64,000 nt of DNA from Ciborinia camelliae. Its lineage: Eukaryota > Ascomycota > Leotiomycetes > Helotiales > Sclerotiniaceae. Numbering within the stretch: position 1 is the stretch's first letter; each line of letters starts with the position of its first letter. Where the stretch lies: positions 2,178,291 to 2,242,290 of the forward strand of contig JANPYM010000011.1 in assembly GCA_025890175.1 (NCBI GenBank), given 5' to 3'. Below are positions 37,111-50,700 of the stretch, piece by piece. Both the position numbers and the translations under genes were made by a program. A model generated the notes under the pieces. That model made no database searches. It saw nothing but the letters and a program-made list of their open reading frames with translations, and was not told where the DNA came from.

Positions 37111-39449
37111 TTAATATTTTCCGAAAAAAAATGAGTATATATATTTAAAAGCAAATGTAAGATACAAAATATATATATGATAAAAAAAAAAATATAAAAA
37201 AAAAAAATGTAAAAATAATTTTATTGCTTTTTATTATATATTTTATATATATTATATATATAAATATTTATATTAAAATTAATATTATTATATTTATTTT
37301 TGATATAATTTTAATTTAATATTAATTAAATATATTTAATTTATTAATTAGATTTTAATTTATATATATTTGAATTAATAAAATTAATTAATATTTAATA
37401 ATATTTTATTTTTATTATAATATCCGCCAGATTATTTTTATTATTAATTTATATCATTTTAACAATTTTTTAATATTTATAATTTTATCAAAATATTATA
37501 ATATTAATTATAAACCATTTTTTTTAAATCATTTTAAATTTTATAATATATTTATATAATAATTTGAAATTAATATATGTTATAAATAAAATTTTATTTA
37601 ATTTTAAAATATTATTAATAATATTTTTAATTATTAATGTAATATTGAATTTTAATATAAATGTATAAAGTTTAAATATAAAAATATTTTTTATAATTTG
37701 TTTATATTTAATAAAAAATTAATATATAATATTTGTTTGTTTATAATTATTAATAAAAATAATAATATAATTTATTTAAGATAATAGATTTTTGTTATTA
37801 ATAAAAAATATATTTGCAAAAATAATAAATTATAAAGATTTTTTGTTTAATAATATAAATAAAAAATTATAATTAATATTTGTAATTTGTTATATAAAAT
37901 GTTTATTCAAAATTTTAATATTTTTTTTGTTCGATTTAATAATTTAGATTACAAAAAAATAATTATATAAAATTTTAAATTAATAAATTTGTTTAATATA
38001 AAATTTTTGGGTTTATTATAAAAAAAATTATTTTTATATATCAATATTTTTTTGTAATTTATTATATATTTCAAATATATTTTGTAAATTAAAAATAATT
38101 AATCTAATAAAATTGATTTAACTTTTTTAAATAAAACAAATATTAATTTTGTGTAATATAAAAACTTTATTATTAAATTTAATTAATATAAATAATATAA
38201 ATTTTTTTTTTAATTTTATTTTAAAAACTATTTTTGTTAATTTTATTTATTTTAATATTATAAATTTAATATTAATTATAATAAGGGTATTATCAATCTA
38301 TAATCTTATAATATTAAAATTGATATTATTTATATATAATAATTTAATATTACTTATATATAATAAATAAAGATTATAAATAAACACAATTATATAAAAT
38401 TTCCAAATATAATAACTATAATAAATATAAAATTAATAATTATCTACCTCAAAAATATTATACAAAAATTTATATACTTAAAATAATATATTAAAATTCA
38501 ATTTCATTTTTGTTAAAAATACAATATAAAATAATTGGATTAATTTGTTAAAAAATTATATATAAACTTAAATAATATTATAAATATATAAATTTATATT
38601 TTAATTATAAAAAATTATTATTAATATTATAAATATTTATTAATTATAATATTAAATTGTTAATAATTAAATTAAAATTATATTTTTATTATTATTATTA
38701 TATACTTAAATAATTAAATATAATTTTTTATATATTTTATTTATTTTTAATTCTTTAATTTTATTTATAAAATAAAATTTAAAGATTCGAATTTTAAATA
38801 ATATTTTTGTTTTTAATACAATTTTAAATATATTCTTTTTTATTAATTCATTAATTTTTTTATATTAAAAATCAATATATAAAAATAAAATATAATTAAT
38901 ACTAAATATTTCATCATAATTATATTTTTATATAAATATTGTAAATTATAATATATTTGAAATAAATATTATAATTAAATCTACCAAATACTAAACAATA
39001 CACAATTATAAAATTCGTTTAAAATCTTTTAATAATAATATAAATAAAAAATAAATCAAAATAATAATTTATAATATCCATAAAAATCTTTTTATTAAAT
39101 ATAAAATATTGTTTTATATTTTATTAAAATTAATTAATAAATTTAATTTAAATTATAATTTATATAAAAATAATTTTATTTAAATAATTTGAAATTTTGC
39201 AATACTATATTTTTATTCGATTATATATAATTTATTATTAATACAAAAAAGTTTCTATAATTTAATTTATTAACCTTTTATAAAAAATTTAACCTTACAT
39301 TATACCAATATTTCAAAATTAATTGAAAAATTATAAATAATTATAATAATTAATCTATTCTATTTTATTAAAGTGTTTTTAATTTATTATTTAGCTTGTA
39401 ATTTTAATATTACTATTATTGTTTTTTTTATTATTATAACTCTTTAAAT
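37111..39449 (-). pseudogene. RT and RNase H remnants of copia element A
   Basis: This segment is collinear with 55138-57485 of element B, where copia RNase H is readable. At about 37785-37845 the minus strand has the same N-N-K-containing tract. There is no usable frame. The 73-codon plus-strand open stretch at 38149 is hydrophobic A/T noise. Confidence 0.55.
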
Positions 39450-39454
39450 AATAT
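39450..39454. repeat. Target duplication AATAT, left of the inner copia element
   Basis: AATAT here is repeated at 47679-47683. The uninterrupted sequence in element B (57478-57488) has a single related copy. Confidence 0.8.
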
Positions 39455-39661
39455 TATTGGATAAATCACATGCCTACGGCACGCTTGCGCAAGCGCAGCG
39501 TACAGCCGCGGCGTATTGCTACGTAGCATTTTTGCGCTACAACGCTAACTTGTACTAGCAGACATATATAATTGATTTATAACATAATTTTCAAAGCTTT
39601 AAACTAAATATATTACATATTATAATATATTTATTCTTCATCGCCCATAATGATTCTAATA
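39455..39661 (+). repeat. 5' LTR of the inner copia element (207 bp, little mutated)
   Basis: This copy is rich in G and C (39474-39565 includes GCCTACGGCACGCTTGCGCA), whereas the right LTR has A at nearly every G. It begins TATTGG (from TGTTGG) and ends TTCTAATA (from TTCCAACA). Confidence 0.85.
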
Positions 39662-41859
39662 TTAATTAATAAAATCATATTACAAATCAAAAGCCTAACA
39701 TTTTAATTACAAAATAAATAAGGTTGATAATCGCATTGTAAAAAAACACAAACTCTTATATTATAATATATTTATTTTTATATTTTATAAACAAAAATAT
39801 TTACTTCAAAATCCTTTATTCGAAACAATTCACCTAAACAAATAATCAATTTATAATAATATTCTAATTTTATTATATAATAAAATCTAAATCTATTTCT
39901 TTTATTTATTATCTTTATTTATAATATTAAATATATTTATAGAACCAATAATATCTAAAGGATTCTGTTTATTTTCGTTATTTTTTAACAAAAAAGATAA
40001 CGTTTTTATACGATTAGGATTCTTTATTTTATTATAAACCAAAATAGTGATTTACAAAATACTTAATAAAAAATAAAGTAACAGTATTAATCTAAAAAAT
40101 CCTATTGCAAACTTAAAAAAATATTATAAATATAAATTATATATTTTCAAACTAAAATATTTATATAACAATAAATTGTAGAAATTCTACTTTAAAAATT
40201 TTTCAAATTGGGAAATAGAATATTTTCGAAATGTTGAAATACATTTTTTCTTTAAAATCCGTAATAAATTAAAAGTTTATAAAATATATATTAAAAAAAA
40301 TATTTTAAATAAAAAATCGAATATTTATTTAATATTTTTTAAAACTTTTTATATTAAATATTATAAATGAATTAATAATAAAATAAAAAAAACTTTGTTA
40401 AATTATTATTTTATATTTCGATTTTCAAAATTATTACAATATATTCAAAAAATTAAGGATAAAAAATAAAAATTATTAAACCTTTATTTTAAAATCAAAT
40501 TTTTCAAGGTTCCGGATAATATACTTCGTAAGGACCCTTTATTACTATTATTTGCAAAAATATCGAAAAAAAGAAAATTAATTAATTCTTTTTTACACAA
40601 AAACAAAAAGTTAAACAATTATAAAAAATATTACGATATAGAATCTTTCTATAGTATCTTAGCTTTATAAAATCTTGGTATTCAAAATACCCCAGCTCCG
40701 TTTGTTTAAAATACCCCAACCCTTCAAAAATTCAACCCTCCAATAGTAAAACCCAACCAATATTAAACTAAAAGCCCCTTATTGTAATTATTTATATCGA
40801 AAATATTTAAAAACAAAAAAGTTGATAAAAAAGAAAACTTGTATTTTTCATTACAAAACATATCCGAATACCAAAATATTATAAAACCCAAACTACTAGC
40901 TAAACCCGAATTACTTTCGGTTTTGCTAAAACCATCTAAAACTTTGTTAAAAAAAAATAAGGTTAATCTTTAAAAGAATAATGCTATTTTTAAGGATAAT
41001 ATCACTTTTACTAAATCTCGAAAATTCAATAAATTATTTCGATTTTTTAAAAAATCATTTAACAATTCTTTAAGTAATAATTTCAATGACAATAATAATT
41101 CAGATTTAGCACTACTTCGTTCACAAAAATATTAATCCAAAAAAATCAAAGAAATCATTAAATGTTAATATTATTAAAATTCTAAATATTGATTATGATT
41201 TTAATAATTTTAATAAATTATATAATATTTTTAAAAAATATATTAATTAAGATAATAATTTCAATTTCAAATTCTTTATTTTTATTAATTATTATTAAAA
41301 AATTAATATCAATTATATTTTTTAAATAAAAATTTTTTTAATAATATTAATAAAGATAATGTTTAATTATTATTATATAAATTTTAATAATATATTTTAA
41401 AAATTAAAGAAAATATATTATATAATCGTTTCAATATTTGAAGGTAATAAATATAAACAAAAAATATTATATTATTAAAAAAATATAATATTTATTATAA
41501 TAATTATTAAAAACAAAAAAAAAAATTATCAAAAAATATTTATAAATTATAATTAATAAACTTCACCATTTATAAAAAAAACTAAGCAAAAATTTATAAA
41601 TATCAAACTATTTTTATTAAAAAATTATTAATATTTATTAGATTGTTAAAGTTTATTTTATTGTATATTATAAATTAATTAAGGATATTTTAATTCTTTT
41701 CAAAAATTTGCATTTTTTAATTATTATTTACAAAAAAGTTTATTCCAAAAAAAATGAAATATTTTATTTTAATAAAAAATATAAAAATAATACAAATTAT
41801 AATAATAATTATAAGAAAATATATTAATTATAATAATCATTTTTATTTAAAAAATAAAA

Positions 41860-42000
41860 AATACTTTATTTACAAACAATTAAAATATTGATTTATCAAA
41901 TATAATAAGAAAAAACGAAATGTGTTAAAACAAAGATTTAAAGCGAAATATCCTGGACCGAATAATAAATTTAATAAAACGTTTAAACAATTTCTTTTAA
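41860..42000 (+). pseudogene. Gag C-terminal region of the inner copia element
   Basis: A plus frame reads 'YFIYKQLKY' followed after a stop by 'RFKAKYPGPNNKFNKTF'. This fits the decayed CCHC knuckle (C-F-V-C-K then C-W-S) and following basic tract of fungal copia Gag. The cysteine codons TGT/TGC appear as TAT/TAC, consistent with G-to-A change. Confidence 0.5.
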
Positions 42001-42689
42001 GTTATAAAAAATCGATTTTATAAAATATTATTAATAATAAGATTAATACTTTTTTCAAATAATATAATCTAAATTTTAATAAAGATAAAAAACCTAATAT
42101 ATTTTTTACTTTTTGTAGATCAATCAATAACAAAACAATTACAATAAATCTCTTTAATCGATTTTTTATATATATTTTAATCGATAACATTAGTCTTGCA
42201 AAACCTTTTCCTTCCGATATTCCTGAAAACGCCTTCAAAATCTATATAATTAAATATAATAATCAAAAGTTTTGCAATATTATAATCGATTTCGATATAA
42301 TACAATAATTAATAATAAAACAAAAACAATATTTAATTTATAAATATATATTTAAGGATATTAATATTGATTTGATTAAAGCCAATATTATCAAATTTGT
42401 TTTTAGTATTAGATAAATAATATTAATTAATTCCATTAATTTTTATTTATTTTTTAAAACTATCGAATTTTATATAATAAAAACTAATATGTTATTTTTA
42501 TTATTATTAACCAATATAAATAAATACAAAATTTATTTTAATAATATTCAAAATATTTTAATCTTATTAATTAATATATATTTAATATTTTAAAAAAATA
42601 GTTATATTTTTTTACTTTAAAAAATTCAATTACAAAGTTTCATTCAAAATTCTATCAAAATCAATAATTGCTATTTAACAAATATAAAC

Positions 42690-43200
42690 TTAAAACGATT
42701 TTATAAATATTTTAAACATTCATTAACCCATCATTTCTATTAAATACTCCAAAAAACAAAATATAAAAATATTACCCAAAATAATCTAAAGAATTTTATT
42801 AGATTTTATAAATATTATTAAAAATATAAAAAATCTCCCAAAAAATTTAAATTCAATTTTTGTAAAAATATTAACTTTAATCATTTAATTTTAATAGATA
42901 TTTTTTATATTAAAAACAAATTTATTCTTTATGTAATTAATAAAAAAATTTAATTCTAAATAATTTAATAATTTAATAATATTAATGCCCATTATATTTA
43001 AAATATTTTAAAAAAATATTGGATAGATATATATATAGAATCTTTAAATTATATTATTTATAATACTAACAAAAACTTCATTAACAAAAAATTCATTCAA
43101 TATATTGATACAATATCGATTAAGACCAAAAATGTACCGATTAAAATATATTGATTTATCGGAACTGTTGAATATTATCATTTTATATTACAACAAACAT
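42690..43200 (+). pseudogene. Integrase of the inner copia element
   Basis: Plus-strand reading gives the H-H-C-C region ('LKRFYKYFKHSLTHHFY'), then 'KYKKSPKKFKFNF' matching the G-K-S-P-x-R-F-K-F motif that precedes the core. It then gives L-I-D-I-F-Y-I, which retains the first catalytic Asp, and 'NTNKNFINKKFIQY' in which the second catalytic Asp is Asn. 'GTVEYYHF' retains the catalytic Glu. There are several in-frame stops. The 129-codon open stretch on the opposite strand (43567-43178) is a shadow of this domain. Confidence 0.7.
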
Positions 43201-44029
43201 ATAATATTATTAATAAGAAAATGAAAGGACTAGGAACAATCAAAAAAATGAAACTACAAATAACTATCAAAACTATCAATAATTCGATAAAACCTGATAG
43301 CCTAATTCCAATCCTTCTAATCTTTAGGATGTACCCCCAAATAAATAAGCTTAACGCCCCAATATCATTAGTATTGTAGCGATTGAAAGCCATTAAAAAA
43401 ACTATAAACGAATTGTATAAGTTAAAAACTAAACGAATAATATTAGATGCTTTGGGATAGCAAAATGGATCAAATACAAAATCTATACATAATTTGCCCC
43501 TAAACTTTAAAATACTAATATAAAAAAAAAAAAACAATTGCGCTAATAAATAAACAAAACCATTCAAATTATTTAAAATAGAAAATGAAACTTATACAAT
43601 ACAACTATCTAACAATCCCACTAAATTTAGATTTACTTCAATAAAACCATTTCAACAACAAAAACCAATTAAACAAAATTAATCCCCAAATAATAATTTA
43701 TCTCAACCAAGTTAAAATGCTCAACCATCTCAACCGATAATCATTATCCCATCTATACACTATTTGCAAAATACTATAGATATACAAACCTTACAAATAA
43801 ATAATAATAACTTAATATTTATTATTAATATTTTTATTTACTTTTAATTAAATAATAAAAATAATAAAAAGATCTTTAATTTTTATTTTAATAAATTAAA
43901 TAAAGAATTTATCTTTATTATAATTGTTATATCTATATTATATTCAATAAATCTATTAATCTATACAAAATCGAGATAAAAAAAAATTAATGAATTAATA
44001 AAAAACAAAATATTCGAATTTATTTTATT

Positions 44030-44960
44030 ATAAAATATATTATTAAATATTAAAATTTTCAATTTACGTTTTATCAACAAAATTAAATATATTGGGATTA
44101 ATAAAGTATATCCTAAATCTCGATTAATTATTCAAGTATAATAAAACAAAAGTAAAAGTATAATTTTTATGTAATTATTTATAATTCAATGTATTAATCA
44201 ATAAATAATATTAACATTAATAATAATCAAGAGAATTATAAAATACAATATCAATTTTTATAAACAAAATATTAATCAAATTTATATTTAGGTTATAACT
44301 AATTTAATCCAAAAGTTTTATATTCAATTTTTATTAAAAATAAAAATTTCTAAAAAATTTTTATTGCAAATAATACATTTATTATATAATATTTCGAAAA
44401 CTGAAAATCATTAATTCAATATTTACCATAAATATTATATCGAAAACCTTTAAATAAAACAATCAATTTATAATTCATATTTTATATATACAATATTGAA
44501 GAATATTATTTTCGAAATTGTTAATTTACAAATTAATAATATACTTATCATTACTAATAAAAAATTTGTAAATCAAAAATAAAAACAATTCAAAAAAACT
44601 AAATTTCTAGCCAAAAAATGTAAAATATTGATATCTAAAATTTCAATAAAATTTAATAACAAAATATTTATAATAAATAATAACTCGATTTATTTGAACC
44701 AAAAAAATCAATTCAAAAATATCAAGTTAATCAAAACCGAGCTTGCAAATTTATATAGTATTTAAAGAAAAGTTCATATAACAATCACATCGAAAAACCA
44801 ATACCTTTTGCATCAAATCCAAACTATATATAGTGCAACAATATATTAACCGAAAGTATTATATAATTTATCAACTACCGCTTAAATAATTAACCCAAAA
44901 TTAAAAAACACCAAAACGTTAAATAAACGTTTGTAATAACAAATCAACAATTTAATATAA
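44030..44960 (+). pseudogene. Reverse transcriptase of the inner copia element
   Basis: It starts with 'NLRFINKIKYIGINKVYPKS' (the copia S-R-F-V-x-E-I-K and Y-x-K-S-R-L boxes) at about 44058. At about 44536 it reads 'INNILIITNKKFVNQK', where the active-site DD is NN. 'FLAKKCKILI' and 'SIYLNQKNQFKNIKLI' follow at 44600-44740. These boxes are in the order expected of copia RT. Confidence 0.7.
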
Positions 44961-45041
44961 AAACTTCATTATATTCCGCTTAATATTAATTTATTTCAAT
45001 TAATTATTTTCATTAATATTTTTTTTATTAATAATTGAAAT

Positions 45042-45480
45042 TTGTTATTTCAAATTAAATATATTATAATACTTATAAATAAATATAATAAAACTAATAT
45101 TATTTATTGGTTATTAATTAAATACAAACAAATTATAAAAAATATATTAACTTTCAAACTTTACAAAATAACTTTAAAATTCGATATAAAAACAACCATT
45201 AAAAGTATTATTAACAATATCCTCGTTTAGAATATACCTTTGATAATCTACACCAATTCCAAATTGCTATACAATTGTTTTATAAAATTAAATACGATTT
45301 AAAAGAAAAGATTAATAATCAATATTATAATATTTCGTCAATCTTATAAACACCACGAAATCGTTAAAATTAAATGAATCAACAAAAATTCCAACCCGGT
45401 TAACATAATGATTAAATCCAAATTGTATAATACATTAAAAAAGTTAATCAAAATAATATTATTAATATTAAAATCATAAA
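45042..45480 (+). pseudogene. RNase H of the inner copia element
   Basis: The 62-codon open frame 45042-45230 matches copia RNase H (I-I-Y-W-L-L-I-K-Y-K then F-K-L-Y, where family members have S-E-L-Y). After a stop it continues 'NIPLIIYTNSKLLYNCFIKL' (Y-T-D-S-K box with Asn for Asp), 'FRQSYKHHEIVKIK' and 'NSNPVNIMIKSKLYNTLKKL'. This order and spacing are characteristic of fungal copia elements. Confidence 0.75.
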
Positions 45481-45631
45481 ATAGATTAAACATAATAAAT
45501 AAAAAAAGTAATACAATACCGAAAAAAAAATAATATAAAAGAATAATATTTTCCTTATAAAGCTACAAATGATTATATGATTTTGTATAAAACATATCAC
45601 GCAATTAAATAACACTTTAGATAATTATAAA

Positions 45632-45838
45632 TATTAAATAAATCACATACCTACAACACACTTACACAAACGCAACATACAGCCACAGCATACTACTATA
45701 TAACACCCCCACACTATAACACTAGTTTGCGTTAGTGGATATATATAATTAATTTGTAACATAATTTTCAAAGCTTTAAACCAAATATATTACATACTAT
45801 AATATATTTGTTCTTTATCGCCCATAATGATTCCAACA
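45632..45838 (+). repeat. 3' LTR of the inner copia element, first assembled copy
   Basis: Same as 47472-47678. It is followed by AATATTTAATATT, the host flank, already inside the first block. Confidence 0.85.
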
Positions 45839-45941
45839 AATATTTAATATTAAAATATTATATTTTATTATTTATAAATAAATATTATATATTAATAAAA
45901 TAAATATTATATTATTTGGTTTTATAATATTATTAATTATT

Positions 45942-45951
45942 NNNNNNNNNN
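45942..45951. other. Assembly gap (10 N)
   Basis: Ten Ns, a typical fixed-size scaffolding spacer, sit between the two near-identical blocks. Confidence 0.99.
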
Positions 45952-47781
45952 TAAATCTCGATTAATTATTCAAGTATAATAAAACAAAAGTAAAAGTATA
46001 ATTTTTATGTAATTATTTATAATTCAATGTATTAATCAATAAATAATATTAACATTAATAATAATCAAGAGAATTATAAAATACAATATCAATTTTTATA
46101 AACAAAATATTAATCAAATTTATATTTAGGTTATAACTAATTTAATCCAAAAGTTTTATATTCAATTTTTATTAAAAATAAAAATTTCTAAAAAATTTTT
46201 ATTGCAAATAATACATTTATTATATAATATTTCGAAAACTGAAAATCATTAATTCAATATTTACCATAAATATTATATCGAAAACCTTTAAATAAAACAA
46301 TCAATTTATAATTCATATTTTATATATACAATATTGAAGAATATTATTTTCGAAATTGTTAATTTACAAATTAATAATATACTTATCATTACTAATAAAA
46401 AATTTGTAAATCAAAAATAAAAACAATTCAAAAAAACTAAATTTCTAGCCAAAAAATGTAAAATATTGATATCTAAAATTTCAATAAAATTTAATAACAA
46501 AATATTTATAATAAATAATAACTCGATTTATTTGAACCAAAAAAATCAATTCAAAAATATCAAGTTAATCAAAACCGAGCTTGCAAATTTATATAGTATT
46601 TAAAGAAAAGTTCATATAACAATCACATCGAAAAACCAATACCTTTTGCATCAAATCCAAACTATATATAGTGCAACAATATATTAACCGAAAGTATTAT
46701 ATAATTTATCAACTACCGCTTAAATAATTAACCCAAAATTAAAAAACACCAAAACGTTAAATAAACGTTTGTAATAACAAATCAACAATTTAATATAAAA
46801 ACTTCATTATATTCCGCTTAATATTAATTTATTTCAATTAATTATTTTCATTAATATTTTTTTTATTAATAATTGAAATTTGTTATTTCAAATTAAATAT
46901 ATTATAATACTTATAAATAAATATAATAAAACTAATATTATTTATTGGTTATTAATTAAATACAAACAAATTATAAAAAATATATTAACTTTCAAACTTT
47001 ACAAAATAACTTTAAAATTCGATATAAAAACAACCATTAAAAGTATTATTAACAATATCCTCGTTTAGAATATACCTTTGATAATCTACACCAATTCCAA
47101 ATTGCTATACAATTGTTTTATAAAATTAAATACGATTTAAAAGAAAAGATTAATAATCAATATTATAATATTTCGTCAATCTTATAAACACCACGAAATC
47201 GTTAAAATTAAATGAATCAACAAAAATTCCAACCCGGTTAACATAATGATTAAATCCAAATTGTATAATACATTAAAAAAGTTAATCAAAAAATAATATT
47301 ATTAATATTAAAATCATAAAATAGATTAAACATAATAAATAAAAAAAGTAATACAATACCGAAAAAAAAATAATATAAAAGAATAATATTTTCCTTATAA
47401 AGCTACAAATGATTATATGATTTTGTATAAAACATATCACGCAATTAAATAACACTTTAGATAATTATAAATATTAAATAAATCACATACCTACAACACA
47501 CTTACACAAACGCAACATACAGCCACAGCATACTACTATATAACACCCCCACACTATAACACTAGTTTGCGTTAGTGGATATATATAATTAATTTGTAAC
47601 ATAATTTTCAAAGCTTTAAACCAAATATATTACATACTATAATATATTTGTTCTTTATCGCCCATAATGATTCCAACAAATATTTAATATTAAAATATTA
47701 TATTTTATTATTTATAAATAAATATTATATATTAATAAAATAAATATTATATTATTTGGTTTTATAATATTATTAATTATT
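45952..47781. repeat. Second copy of the duplicated block at the gap
   Basis: Near-identical to 44114-45941, including the 62-codon RNase H frame (46880-47068). It starts abruptly inside RT right after the gap. Confidence 0.9.
47472..47678 (+). repeat. 3' LTR of the inner copia element, second assembled copy
   Basis: 207 bp, ending CCAACA, followed by AATAT. Compared with the 5' LTR, most Gs are A while Cs are kept. Confidence 0.85.
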
Positions 47782-50700
47782 TTTATTATTATTTATAATA
47801 TATATTATTTATTTAATTTTTTGTAAATAAAATTATTAAAAATAATAATATAAATTTTACAAATTGAATTATAATATTATTTAATAATATTAATTAATTA
47901 ATAAATTTTAATTGATATAATTCTTATACCAATTTTTATAAATATTACAAATTAAACAAACTTTTTATTAATAAATTAAATATTAATATTATAAACAATA
48001 TAATTAAACGATTTTATATATATATTAATTTATATATACTTTAAAATATTTTATATATATTTAATTATAATATTATTAAATTAATTAATAATTTAATATT
48101 TTATAGTTTTATTAATAATATATAATATTGATTTATTATTAATATAAAAAATATTAATATATATTAAAAAATTATATTTAATATTATTTTATAAAATAAA
48201 TTTAAATTATTCTAAAAATTTATTATATTTTTAATATTATTTATAAAACTTTATTAGTTTTTTAATTGATTTTAAATTATAATTATTATATTTCATATGC
48301 TTTAATAATTATTAAAAATAATATATAATCGAATAATTAAAATATTAATATAATTATTAAAATTCAAATATTATTAAATAATATTTTTTTAAATTTATTA
48401 AATAAAATTATAAATTAATATTTTATTTAATAAAAATATAATTATATTTTTGTATAACAAAATAATTAATACAAAATAATTCTTTTTTTTACATAAATAT
48501 ATTATCAATATTCTTATAATATATTTTTAATTAATTTATATTAGAAAAATTAAATAAAAATAATATATTTATAAATATAATATAAAATTTAATAATTTTA
48601 ATAAAAAATTTGATTATAAAAAAGCTAATAAAATTAATAAATCCAATATCGAAAATAATTAATACATTATTTGTAATTAAATAGTTCAATATTAGACTTA
48701 TAAGTTTCTAAAAAACCTGAAATTAAATATATCTAGTTATAGATTTCCATATTATATTAATATCAATAATTATACCCTAAAACTTAAAATCACTATATCA
48801 AAAAATTATATTTAAAAATTTTATAATTAATATATACATTAAAATTTTTATTATTAAATTATTAATAATCTTTTTATTATTAATAATTAATTTATATAAA
48901 ATATAAAAAACTTTTATATTACCATTAAAATTATTATTTACATAAAACATACCTTCTTTTTTTTTAATAAACTTATCCATTTCGAAATTGATTTAATATT
49001 ACTAAAATTTATCTTTATAATATTAAATTTGTTTAATTCATTTTTTCAATATATATTCCCTTTTACCTTTATCACTACTATTTCTATTATAAAAATTTAA
49101 GCTATATAATCAAAATTATAATAAAAATTGAAATCAAAAAAATAATTAAAATCGAAATTTATTATAATTATAACTATAATTATAATTAAAATTATCATTA
49201 CAATCAAAATTATTATTACAATTATTATTATTATTATCTTAATTAAAATTTTAATTAAAATTTAAATTATAATTATTACAATTATAATTGCCTCGTTTAC
49301 AATTACATCCTTTATCCTTAATATTATCTTAATTAATATATTTCCGATTTATATAATATACTTTAAATTATATCTTATCTTATTACTTATCCTTAAACCG
49401 AATACCATATTCAATAACATTTAACTAAATTAAAATTCACAATAATAACTTATAAATCCCTACATTAATACATAAATCGTTTTAAAAAACTATAAATAAA
49501 TTTAACGGTTTTTAATATACATACTTACATATTAAATAAAATTTATAAATTATAAAAAATTTGTTATAAAAAATATTATTAATTTACTTTTATAATAAAA
49601 ATTAATATAAAATATTTTAAATTTTTTTAATAAATAACAATAAACATTTATTAAACATTTTATTTAAATTCTTATCTATTATCATTTAAAATAATATTTA
49701 AATCCATTTATTTTTAACTACATACATATATTCTTTTTTTTTGAAATATTATCATAATAATTTAATAAAAATCTTAAATATCTAAAACTTTTTTATAAAA
49801 ATATAATAAATTTACAAAACATTATTAATTAATACATATAAATAAATTAATAAATATATAATCAAAAAAAATATTATTTATTAATATATATTATAAAAAA
49901 TATTAAATTTATATTAAATATTATCATCAATTTCAAAATACTTTAATTTATTATTATAAAACGATTTTTAAATAATTAATATTACATAATATTAAGACTA
50001 ATACCTAACGCCATCTAAAAAAATTATATATTTACCATCCAATAAAAAAAGCAATAATAAAAATAAAAATAATAAATTATTTAAATTTAGCTTTTTTAAT
50101 AAAATAAAGGAAAATATATTAAAATATTTAAATAAACCTTTAAATATAAAAAGCAAAAAACAAATAATATTATATTATCTTATAAAATAATTAATTTTGA
50201 AAAAATAAAATTTAAAATTACCTTATTCCAAAATTTTTTTAATTTATTCCTTTATTTATAAAATATATTTTACAAATTTAATAATATTATAAAATCTTTA
50301 AACAATAATAATATTAAATAAAATATATATTCTTTATAAACATAATATTTATTAATACTCAAATAAATTAATATTATCAAATTATTTGAAATTTTTTATC
50401 TAAAACAAATTAAATTAATTATAAATAATACTTTGAAAATCGAAATTCTGAATATTAATATATTAATAATCAAAAAATCGGAATATAGTATACTCGTTTA
50501 TTTTTTTGTTAATAATTTTTTTAATAATTTTAAAATTATTAAAAAATTTTTTTTAAAATTTATAAAACTTATTATTATTAAAAATATACCCTATAAAAAA
50601 ACTATTTATTATTTTTAATCCTACCATAACTACCAATCTTTACACTATAAATAGTTATATCCCCTATCGTTTTTATAAAAACAAAAATAATCAAGAAAAA

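Larger units (their letters stand above)
44114..45941. repeat. First copy of a 1.83-kb duplicated block at the gap
   Basis: This block, with RT, RNase H, the right LTR 45632-45838 and about 100 bp of host flank, recurs at 45952-47781. The only difference I found is two extra A bases near 47290. Confidence 0.9.
39455..47678 (+). mobile_element. Ty1/copia LTR element inserted in element A (contains an assembly gap)
   Basis: 207-bp LTRs at 39455-39661 and 47472-47678 are flanked by AATAT. Plus-strand translation gives, in order, a Gag zinc-knuckle region (about 41860-42000), integrase (about 42690-43200), RT (about 44030-44960) and RNase H (45042-45480), the Ty1/copia order. A second right LTR at 45632-45838 and a duplicated block across the 10-N gap mean the assembled 8.2 kb is inflated. 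Read 39455-45838 it would be about 6.4 kb, normal for the group. Stops and D-to-N changes throughout show it is dead. Confidence 0.85.

Noticed and set aside
38149..38370. 73-codon hydrophobic frame as a gene
   Set aside because: It is A/T-driven Ile/Leu/Asn sequence opposite copia RT remnants, not conserved in the sister copy B.
43178..43567. 129-codon minus-strand frame as a membrane protein gene
   Set aside because: It is the antisense of the decayed copia integrase read on the plus strand; its hydrophobicity comes from A/T codons.
45042..47068. Two identical 62-aa genes (45042 and 46880) as a real gene duplication
   Set aside because: Both are RNase H fragments of the same element, repeated across the N gap by probable misassembly.
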